DNA from: Colletes latitarsis
Taxonomy: Eukaryota > Arthropoda > Insecta > Hymenoptera > Colletidae
Length of the DNA stretch: 64,000 bases
Direction: 5' to 3'
Assembly (NCBI RefSeq): GCF_051014445.1
Contig: NC_135134.1
Location: 26,601,672-26,665,671, forward strand
Below are positions 49,900 through 61,300 of the stretch, piece after piece. Made by a program: the position numbers and the translations under genes. Numbering within the stretch: position 1 is the first letter of the stretch; each line of letters starts with the position of its first letter. The notes beneath the pieces were generated by a model. That model saw nothing but the letters and a program-made list of their open reading frames with translations. It ran no database searches and was not told the DNA's origin.

Positions 49900-50604
49900 T
49901 TGATCCAAACCGGGTCTAATGGACTGTTTCAGTGTGGTACCACACTACTACGTCATCCAAACCAGAAACAGCCCAGGATCTAGCCATGAAGTATGAGAAA
50001 TATGCGAACGTATGAGCCTGATGAGGGCAAATCCTAGACCTAACCCAAACCTAACATGCGTTATCCTCTAAAATAGTTATCAATACCAGGTTTAATTGAT
50101 TGTTTCAGTGTGGTACCACATTACTACGTGATCCAAACCAGAAAGAACCCAGGATCCGTTCAAAAAGTATGTGTAGAATGCGAAAGTATGAGTCTGATGA
50201 GTGAAAAACCCCGGCCTAACCTACACCTAACATGCGTTATCCTCAAAAATATTGATCGAAACCTGGTTTAATCGACTGTTTCAGTGTGGTACCACATTAC
50301 TATGTGATCCAAACCAGAAAATAACCCAGGTTCCGTTCAACGAGTATGTGAAGTGTGCGAAAGTATGAGTCTGATGAGGGCAAAGACCAGACCTATCCCA
50401 GACCTAACATGCGTTATCCTCTAAAATATTTATCAATACCAGGTTTAATTGATTGTTTCAGTGTGGTACCACATTACTACGTGATCCAAACCAGAAAAAA
50501 CCCAGGATCCGTTCAAAAAGTATGTGAAGAATGCGAAAGTATGAGTCTGATGAGTGAAAATCCCAGACCTAACCTAGACCTAACATGCGTTATCCTCTAA
50601 AATA
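49900..50604 (+). repeat. 4-monomer higher-order repeat, copy 2 (705 bp)
   Basis: Second copy of the 705-bp unit. A third, incomplete copy lies at about 57500-58015 (S unit with gcgaacgtatg, E unit with atagttatcaatacc, V unit with ccaggttccg), so this tetramer was mobile within the array. Confidence 0.92.
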
Positions 50605-51319
50605 TTGATCCAAACCAGGTTTAATGGACTGTTTCAGTGTGGTACCACACTACTACGTGATCCAAACCAGAAAAAACCCAGGATCCGTTCAACAAGTATG
50701 TGAAAAACGCGAAAGTATGAGCCTGATGAGAACAAATCCCAGACCTATCCCAGACCTAACTTGCGTTGTCCTCTAAGATATTGATGGAAACCAGGTTTAA
50801 TTGACTGTTTCAGTGTTCTACTTCATTACTACGTGATGCAATCCAGAAAAAGCCCAGGATCTAGCCATCAAGTATGAGAAATATGCGAATGTATGAGCCT
50901 GATGAGGGCAAATCCTAACCTATCCCAGACCTAACACGCGTTATCCTCAAAAATATTGATCGAAACCTGGTTTAATCGACTGTTTCAGTGTGGTAGCACA
51001 TTACTACGTAACCCAAACCAGAAAAAACCCAGGATCTGTTCAACAAGTATGTGAAAAACACGAAAGTATGAGCCTGATGAGGGCAAATTCCCAGACCTAT
51101 CCCAGACCTAACTTGCGTTATCCTCTAAAATATTGAACAAAACCAGGTTTAATTGACTGTTTCAGCGTGGTACCACATTACTACGTGATACAATCCAGAA
51201 ACAGCCCGGGATCTAGCCATGAAGTATGAGAAATATGCGAAAGTATGAGCCTGATGAGGGCAAATCCTAGACCTAACCCAAACCTAACATGCGTTATCCT
51301 CTAAAATATTTATCAAGAC
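50605..51319 (+). repeat. Segment related to 38.5-39.2 kb
   Basis: About 50775-51300 matches 38632-39156 (offset about 12143), beginning with the tgttctacttc S unit, which also recurs near 58034. It contains a 2-bp deletion (aatcctaacctatcc, about 50917) and a 1-bp insertion (gcaaattcccag, about 51087). Confidence 0.8.
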
Positions 51320-53852
51320 CAGGTTTAATTGACTGTTTCAGCGTGGTACCACGTTACTACGTGATACAATCCAGAAACAGCCCAGGATCTAGCCATGAAG
51401 TATGAGAAATATGCGAAAGTATGAGCCTGATGAGGGCAAATCCTAGACCTAACCCAGACCTAACATGCGTTATCCTCAAAAATATTGATCGAAACTTGGT
51501 TTAACCGACTGTTTCAGTGTGGTACCACATTACTATGTGATCAAAACCAGAAAATAACCCAGGATCTGTTCAACGAGTATGTGAAGTGTGCGAAAGTATG
51601 AGTCTGATGAGGGCAAATCCTAGACCTTTCCCAGACCTAACATGCGTTATCCTCAAAAATATTGATCGAAACCTGGTTTAATCGACTGTTTCAGTGTGGT
51701 AGCACATTACTACGTAACCCAAACCAGAAAAAACCCAGGATCTGTTCAACAAGTATGTGAAAAACACGAAAGTATGAGCCTGATGAGGGCAAATCCCAGA
51801 CCTATCCCAGACCTAACTTGCGTTATCCTCTAAAATATTGAACGAAACCAGGTTTAATTGACTGTTTCAGCGTGGTACCACATTACTACGTGATACAATC
51901 CAGAAACAGCCCAGGATCTTGCCATGAAGTATGAGAAATATGCGAAGGTATGAGCCTGATGTGGGCAAATCCTAGACCTAACCCAGACCTAACATGCGTT
52001 ATCCTCTAAAATATTTATCAAGACAAGGTTTAATTGAATGTTTCAGTGTGGTACCACATTACTACGTGATCCAAACCAGTAAAAACCCAGGATCCGTTCA
52101 ACAAGTATGTGAAGAATGCGAAAGTATGAGTCTGCTGAGTGAAAATCCCCGGCCTAACCTAGACCTAACATGCGTTATCCTCAAAAATATTGATCGAAAC
52201 CTGGTTTAATCGACTGTTTCTGTGTGGTACCACATTACTATGTGATCCAAACCAGAAAATAACCCAGGATCTGTTCAACGAGTATGTGAAGTGTGCGAAA
52301 GTATGAGTCTGATGAGGGCAAATCCCAGACCTATCCCAGACCTAACATGCGTTATCCTCTAAAATATTGATCCAAACCAGGTCTAATGGACTGTTTCAGT
52401 GTGGTACCACACTACTACGTGATACAATCCAGAAACAGCCCAGGATCTAGCCATGAAGTATGAGAAATATGCGAAAGTATGAGTCTGATGAGGGCAAATC
52501 CTAGACCTATCCCAGACCTAACATGCCTTATCCTCAAAAATATTGATCGAAACCTGGTTTAATCGACTGTTTCAGTGTGGTACCACATTACTACGTAACC
52601 CAAACCAGAAAAAACCCAGGATCTGTTCAACAAGTATGTGAAAAACACGAAAGTATGAGCCTGATGAGGGCAAATCCCAGACCTATCCCAGACCTAACTT
52701 GCGTTATCCTCTAAAATATTCAACGAAACCAGGTTTAATTGACTGTTTCAGCGTGGTACCACACTACTACGTGATACAATCCAGAGACAGCCCAGGGTCT
52801 AGCCATGAAGTATGAGAAATATGCGAAGGTATGAGCCTGATGAGGGCAAATCCTAGACCTAACCCAGACCTAACATGCGTTATCCTCTAAAATATTTATC
52901 AAGACAAGGTTTAATTGAATGTTTCAGTATGGTACCACATTACTACGTGATCCAAACCAGTAAAAACCCAAGATCCGTTCAACAAGTATGTGAAGAATGC
53001 GAAAGTATGAGTCTGCTGAGTGAAAATCCCCGGCCTAACCTAGACCTAACATGCGTTATCCTCAAAAATATTGATCGAAACCTGGTTTAATCGACTGTTT
53101 CAGTGTGGTACCACATTACTATGTGATCCAAACCAGAAAATAACCCAGGATCTGTTCAACGAGTATGTGAAGTGTGCGAAAGTATGAGTCTGATGAGGGC
53201 AAATCCCAGACCTATCCCAGACCTAACATGCGTTATCCTCTAAAATATTGATCCAAACCAGGTCTAATGGACTGTTTCAGTGTGGTAATACACTACTACG
53301 TCATCCAAACCAGTAACAGCCCAGGATCTGTTCAACAAGTATGTGAAAACGTGAATCTATGAGCCTGATGAGGGCAAATCCCAGACCTATCCCAGACCCA
53401 ACATGCGTTATCCTCTAAAACATTTATCAAGACCAGGTTTAATTGAATGATTCCGTGTGGTACCACATTACTACGTGATCCAAACCAGAAAAAACCCAGG
53501 ATCTGTTCAACAAGTATGTGAAGAATGCGAAAGTATGTGTCTGATGAGGGCAAATCCCGGGCCTAACCTAGACCTAACATGAGTTATCCCCAAAAATATT
53601 GAAGGAAACCAGGTTTAATTGACTGTTTCAGTGTGGTACCACATTACTACGTGATCCAATGCAGAAAAAGCCCTGGATCTAGCCATCAAGTATGAGAAAT
53701 ATGCGAAAGTATGAGCCTGATGAGGGCAAATCCTATACCTAACCCAGACCTAACATGCGTTATCCTCTAAAATATTGATCGAAACCAGGTTTAATCGACT
53801 GTTTCAGTGTGGTTCCACATTGCTACGTGATCCAAACCAGAAAAAACCCAGG
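51320..53852 (+). repeat. Block U, third copy (about 2.53 kb)
   Basis: Copy of 39530-42062 at offset 11790. It overlaps the start of block P copy 2, showing that U and P were adjacent when amplified. Confidence 0.88.
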
Positions 53853-55932
53853 ATCAGTTCAACAAGTATGTGAAAAACGCGAAAGTATGAGCCTGATGAG
53901 GGCGAATCCCAGACCTATACCAGACCCAACATGCGTTATTCTCTTAAACATTTATCAAGACCAGGTTTAATTGAATGTTTCAGTGTGGTACCACATTACT
54001 ACAGGATCCAAACTAGAAAAAGCCGAGAATCTGGCCATCAAGTATGAGAAATATGCGAAAGTACGAGCCTGATGAGAGCAAATCCCAGACCTAACCTAGA
54101 CCTAACATGAGTTATTCTCAAAAATATTGATCGATACCAGGTTTAATGGACTGTTTCAGTGTGGTACCACATTACTACGTGAACCAAACCTGAAAAAACC
54201 CAGGATACGTTCAACAAGTATGTGAAGAATGCGAAAGTATGTGTCTGATGAGGTAAAATCCCAGGCCTAACTTAGGCCTAACATGCGTTATCCTCTAAAA
54301 TATTGATCGAAACCAGGTTTAATGGACTGTCTCAGTGTGGTACCACATCACTACGTGATCCAAACCAGAAAAATACCCAGGTTCTGTTCAACAAGTATGT
54401 GGAGAATGCGAAAGTATGTGCCTGATGAGGGCAAATCCCAGGCCTAACCCAGACCTAACATGCGTTATCCTCTAAAATATTGATCGAAACCAGGTTTAAT
54501 CGACTGTTTCAGTGTGGTTCCACATTGCTACGTGATCCAAACCAGAAAAAACCCAGGATCAGTTCAACAAGTATGTGAAAAACGCGAAAGTATGAGCCTG
54601 ATGAGGGCGAATCCCAGACCTATCCCAGACCTAACATGCGTTATCCTCTAAAATATTGATCGAAACCAGGTTTAATCGACTGTTTCAGTGTGGTTCCACA
54701 TTGCTACGTGATCCAAACCAGAAAAAACCCAGGATCAGTTCAACAAGTATGTGAAAAACGCGAAAGTATGAGCCTGATGAGGGCGAATCCCAGACCTATC
54801 CCAGACCTAACTTGCGTTATCCTCTAAAATATTGATCGAAACGAGGTTTAAGTGACTGTTTCAGCGTGGTACCACATTACTACGTGATACAATCCAGAAA
54901 CAGCCCGGGATCTAGCCATGAAGTATGAGAAATATGCGAAAGTATGAGCCTGATGAGGGCAAGTCCTAGACCTGACCCAAACATAACATGCGTTATCCTC
55001 TAAAATATTGATCCAAACCGGGTTTAATGGACTGCTTCAGTGTGGTACCACTTTACTACGTGATCCAAAGCGGAAAAAACCCTCGATCGGGTCAACATGT
55101 ATGCTAAAACTGCGAAAGTATGACCCTGACGAGGGCAAATCCCAGGCCTAACCTAGACCTAAAATGCGTTGTCCTCTAAAATATTGATGCAAACCAGGTT
55201 TAATTGACTGTTTCAGTGTTGTACTTCATTACTACGTGATGCAATCCAGAAAAAGCCCAGGATCTAGCCATGAAGTATGAGAAATATGCGAAAGAATGAG
55301 CCTGATGAGAGCAAATCCCAGACCAAACCTAGACCTAACATGAATTATTCTCTAAAATATTGATCGAAACCAGATTTAATTGACTGTTTCAGTGTGGTAC
55401 CACGTTACTATGTGATCCAAACCAGTAAAAACCCAGGATCCGTTCAACAAGTATGTGAAGAATGCGAAAGTATGAGTCTGATGAGTGAAAATCCTCGGCC
55501 TAACCCAGACCTAACATGCGTTATCCTCAAAAATATTGATCGAAACCTGGTTTAATCGACTGTTTCAGTGTGGTACCACATTAGTATGTGATCAAAACCA
55601 GAAAATAACCCAGGATCTGTTCAACGAGTATGTGAAGTGTGCGAAAGTATGAGTCTGATGAGGGCAAATCCTAGACCTATCCCAGACCCAACATGCGTTA
55701 TCCTCTAAAATATTTATCAAGACCAGGTTTAATTGACTGTTTCAGTGTGGTACCACATTGCTACGTGATCCAAACCAGAAAAAACCCAGGATCATTTCAA
55801 CAAGTATGTGAAAAACGCGAAAGTATGAGCCTGATGAGGGCAAATCCCAGACCTATCCCAGACCTAACTTGCGTTATCCTCTAAAATATTGAACGAAACC
55901 TGGTTTAATCGACTGTTTCAGTGTGGTACCAC
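53193..55932 (+). repeat. Block P, copy 2 (about 2.74 kb)
   Basis: Copy of 45970-48709 at offset 7223, including the second copy of the edge-type island at about 53920-54450. The Q unit with gatcagttcaac is present twice in a row at 54497 and 54673, which fits duplication of a neighbour over the unit still seen in copy 1. Confidence 0.87.
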
Positions 55933-57495
55933 ATTACTATGTGATCAAAACCAGAAAATAACCCAGGATCTGTTCAACGAGTATGTGAAGTGTGCGAAAG
56001 TATGAGTCTGATGAGGGCAAATCCTAGACCTATCCCAGACCTAACATGCGTTATCCTCAAAAATATTGATCGAAACCTGGTTTAATTGACTGTTTCAGCA
56101 TGGTACCACGTTACTACGTGATACAATCCAGAAACAGCCCAGGATCTAGCCATGAAGTATGAGAAATATGCGAAAGTATGAGCCTGATGTGGGCAAATCC
56201 TAGACCTAACCCAGACCTAACATGTGTTATCCTCAAAAATATTGATCGAAACCTGGTTTAATCGACTGTTTCAGTGTAGTACCACATTACTATGTGATCA
56301 AAACCAGAAAATAACCCAGGATCTGTTCAACGAGTATGTGAAGTGTGCGAAAGTATGAGTCTGATGAGGGCAAATCCTAGACCTATCCCAGACCTAACAT
56401 GCGTTATCCTCAAAAATATTGATCGAAACCTGGTTTAATCGACTGTTTCAGTGTGGTAGCACATTACTACGTAACCCAAACCAGAAAGAACCCAGGACCT
56501 GTTCAACAAGTATGTGAAAAACACGAAAGTATGAGCCTGATGAGGGCAAATCCCAGACCAATCCCAGACCTAACTTGCGTTATCCTCTAAAATATTGAAC
56601 GAAACCAGGTTTAATTGACTGTTTCAGCGTGGTACCACGTTACTACGTGATACAATCCAGAAACAGCCCAGGATCTAGCCATGAAGTATGAGAAATATGC
56701 GAAAGTATGAGCCTGATGAGGGCAAATCCTAGACCTAACCCAGACCTAACATGCGTTATCCTCAAAAATATTGATCGAAACCTGGTTTAATCGACTGTTT
56801 CAATGTGGTACCACATTACTATGTGATCAAAACCAGAAAATAACCCAGGATCTGTTCAACGAGTATGTGAAGTGTGCGAAAGTATGAGTCTGATGGGGGC
56901 AAATCCTAGACCTATCCCAGACCTAACATGCGTTATCCTCAAAAATATTGATCGAAACCTGGTTTAATCGACTGTTTCAGTGTGGTACCACACTACTACG
57001 TGATCCAAACCAGAAAAAACCCAGGATCTGTTCGACAAGTATGTGAAAAACGCGAAAGTATGAGCCTGATGAGAGCAAATCCCAGACCTATCCCAGACCT
57101 AACTTGCGTTGTCCTCTAAGATATTGATGGAAACCAGGTTTAATTGACTGTTTCAGTGTTGTACTTCATTACTACGTGATGCAATCCAGAAAAAGCCCAG
57201 GATCTAGACATCAAGTATGAGAAATATGCGAAAGAATGAGCCTGATGAGAGCAAATCCCAGACCAAACCTAGACCTAACATGAATTATTCTCTAAAATAT
57301 TTATCAAGACAAGGTATAATTGAATGTTTCAGTGTGGAACCACATTACTACGTGATCCAAACCAGTAAAAACCCAGGATCCGTTCAACAAGTATGTGAAG
57401 AATGCGAAAGTATGAGTCTGATGAGTGAAAATCCTCGGCCTAACCTAGACCTAACATGCGTTATCCTCAAAAATATTGATCGAAACCTGGTTTAA
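55933..57495 (+). repeat. V-Q-S trimers and a copy of 48054-48332
   Basis: Repeated V units (gatcaaaaccagaaaataacc), Q units with gtaacccaaacc and S units with acgttactacg, spaced about three monomers. About 57217-57495 matches 48054-48332 at offset 9163. Confidence 0.8.
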
Positions 57496-58369
57496 CCGAC
57501 TGTTTCAGTGTGGTACCACACTACTACGTCATCCAAACCGGAAACAGCCCAGGATCTAGCCATGAAGTATGAGAAATATGCGAACGTATGAGCCTGATGA
57601 GGGCAAATCCTAGACCTAACCCAAACCTAACATGCGTTATCCTCTAAAATAGTTATCAATACCAGGTTTAATTGATTGTTTCAGTGTGGTACCACATTAC
57701 TACGTGATCCAAACCAGAAAGAACCCAGGATCCGTTCAAAAAGTATGTGAAGAATGCGAAAGTATGAATCTGATGAGTGAAAAACGTCGGCCTAACCTAG
57801 ACCTAACATGCGTTATCCCCAAAAATATTGATCGAAACCTGGTTTAATCGACTGTTTCAGTGTGGTATCACATTACTATGTGATCCAAACCAGAAAATAA
57901 CCCAGGTTCCGTTCAACGAGTATGTGAAGTGTGCGAAAGTATGAGTCTGATGAGGGCAAACACCAGACCTATCCCAGACCTAACATGCGTTATCCTCTAA
58001 AATATTTATCAATACCAGGTTTAATTGACTGTTTCAGTGTTCTACTTCATTACTACGTGATGCAATCCAGAAAAAGCCCAGGATCTAGCCATCAAGTATG
58101 AGAAATATGCGAATGTATGAGCCTGATGAGGGCAAATCCTAGACCTATCCCAGAGCTAACATGCGTTATCCTCAAAAATATTGATCGAAACCTGGTTTAA
58201 TCAACTGTTTCAGTGTGGTAGCACATTACTACGTAACCCAAACCAGAAAAAACCCAGGATCTGTTCAACAATTATGTGAAAAACACGAAAGTATGAGCCT
58301 GATGGGGGCAAATCCCAGACCTATCCCAGACCTAACTTGCGTTATCCTCTAAAATATTGAACAAAACCA
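57496..58369 (+). repeat. Partial 4-mer copy and 58.0-kb S unit
   Basis: About 57500-58015 is the third, incomplete copy of the 705-bp tetramer. About 58020-58369 matches 50810-51160 (tgttctacttc S unit, then the gtagcacattac unit). This is the last segment with strong similarity to the core of the array. Confidence 0.82.
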
Positions 58370-61300
58370 GGTCTAATCGACTGTTTCAGTGTGGTACCAC
58401 ATTACTACGTGATCCAAACCAGAAAAAGCCAGGGATCTGTTCAACAAGTAAGTGAAAAACGCGAAAATATGACCCCGATGAGGGCAAATCCCGGACCTAT
58501 CGCAGACCTAACTTGCGTTATCCTCTAAAATATTGATCGAAACGAGGTTTAATTTACTGTTTCAGGGTGGTACCACATCACTACGTGAACCAATCCAGAA
58601 AAAGCCCAGGATCTAGCCATGAAGTATGAGAAATATGCGAAATTATGAGCCCGATTAGGGCAAATCCCAGAACTAACCTAGACCTAACATGTGTTATTCT
58701 CAAAAATATTGATCGAAAGCAGGTTTAATCGACAGTTCTAGTGTGGTACCACATCGCTACGTGATCCAAACCAGAAAAAACCCAGGATACGTTCAACAAG
58801 TATGTGAAGATTGCGAAAGTATGTGTCTGATGAGGGAAAATCCCAGGCCTAACTTAGACCTAACATGCGTTATCCTCTTAAATATCGATCGAAACTGGGT
58901 TTCATTTACTGTTTCAGTGTGGTACCACATTACTACGTGATACAATCCAGAAAAAGTCCAGGATATAGCCATGAAGTATGAGAAATATGCGAAATTATGA
59001 GCCTGATTAGGGCAAATCCTAGTCCTAACCCAGACCTAACATGCGTTATCCTCTGAAATATTTATCAAGACCAGGTTTAATTGAATGTTTCAGTTCGGTA
59101 CCACATTACTACGTGATCCAAACCAGAAAAAACACAGGATCTGACCAACAAGTATTTGGAGAATGCGAAAATATGTGTCTGATGAGGGAAAATACCAGGC
59201 CTAACCTAGACCTTACATGCGTTACCCTCAATAATATTGATCGAAACTAGGTTTAATCGACTGTTTCAGTGTGGCACCACATTACTACGTGATCCAAACC
59301 AGAAAAAACCCAGGATCTGTTCAACAAGACGCGAAACTATGAGCCTGATGAGGGCAAATCCCAGACCTATCCCAGACCTAACATGCGTTATCCTCTAAAA
59401 TATTGACCATACCAGGTTTAATCGACTGTTTCAGAGTGGTACCACATTACTACGTGATCCAAACCAGAAAAAACACAGGATCTGACCAACAAGTATGTGG
59501 AGAATGCGAAAGTATGTGTCTGATGAGGGAAAATCCCAGGCCTAACCTAGACCTAACATGCGTCACCCTCAAAAATATTGATAGAAACCAGGTTTAATCG
59601 ACTATTCCAGTGTGGTACCACATTACTACGTGATCCAAACCAGAAAAAGCCCAGAATCTGGCCATCAACTATGAGAAATATGCGAAACTACGAGCCTGAT
59701 GAGATCAAATCCCAGACCTAACCAAGATCTATCATGCGTTATTCTCTAAAATATTGATCGAAACCGGGTTTAATGGACTGTTTCGGTGAGGTACCACATT
59801 ACTACGTGATCCATACCAGAAAAAACCCAGGATCTGTTCAACAAGTATGTGAAGAATGCGAAAGTATGTGTCTGATGACGGGAAATTCCAGGCCTAACCT
59901 TGATCTAACATGCGTTTCCCTCAAAAATAATTATCAGTACCGGGTTTAATTGAATGTTTCAGTGTGGTACCACATTTCTACGTGATCCAAACCAGAAAAA
60001 ACCCAGGATCTGTGCAACAAGTATGTGGAAAACGCGAAACTATGAGCCTGATGAGGGCAAATCCCAGACCTATCCCAGACCTAACAGGCGTTATCCTCTA
60101 AAATATTGACCAAACCAGGTTGAATCGACTGTTTCTGTGTGGTACCACATTACTACGTGATCCAAACCAGAAAAAACACAGGATCTGACCAACAAGTATG
60201 TGGAGAATGCGAAAGTATGTGTCTGATGAGGGAAAATCCCAGGCCTAACCTAGACCTAACATGCGTCACCCTCAAAAATATTGATAGAAACCAGGTTTAA
60301 TCGACTATACCAGTGTGGTACCACATTACTACGTGATCCAAACCAGAAAAAGCCCAGAATCTGGCCATCAACTATGAGAAATATGCGAAAGTACGAGCCT
60401 GATGAGAGCAAATCCCAGACCTAACCAAGACCTAACATGCGTTATTCTCTAAAACATTGATCGAAACCAGGTTTAATGGACTGTTTCAGTGTGCTACCAC
60501 ATTACTACGTGATCCAAACCAGAAAAAACCCAGGATCCGTTCAACAAGTATGTGAAGAATGCGAAAGTATGTGTCGGATGAGGGAAAATCCCATGCCTAA
60601 CCTAGACCTAACATGCGTTACCCTCAAGAATATTTATCAAGACCAGATTTAATGGACTGTTTCAGTGTGATACCACATTACTACGTGATCCAAACCAGAA
60701 AAAGCCCAGAATCTGGCCATCAACTATGAGAAATATGCGAAAGTACGAGCCTGATGAGAGCAAATCCCAGACCTAACCAAGACCTAACATGCGTTATCCT
60801 CAAAAATATTGATCGCCTCCAGGTCTAATCGACTGTTTCAGTGTGGTACCACATTACTACGTGATCCAAACCAGAAAAAGCCAGGGATCTGTTCAACAAG
60901 TAAGTGAAAAATGCGAAAATATGACCCCGATGAGGGCAAATCCCGGACCTATCGCAGACCTAACTTGCGTTATCCTCTAATATATTGATCGAAACGAGGT
61001 TTAATTTACTGTTTCAGGGTGGTACCACATCACTACGTGAACCAATCCAGAAAAAGCCCAGGATCTAGCCATGAAGTATGAGAAACATGCGAAATTATGA
61101 GCCCGATTAGGGCAAATCCCAGAATTAACCTAGACCAAACATGTGTTATTCTCAAAAATATTGATCGAAAGCAGGTTTAATCGTCAGTTTCAGTGTGGTA
61201 CCACATCACTACGTGATCCAAACCAGAAAAAACCCAGGATACGTTCAACAAGTATGTGAAGATTGCGAAAGTATGTGTCTGATGAGGGAAAATCCCAGGC

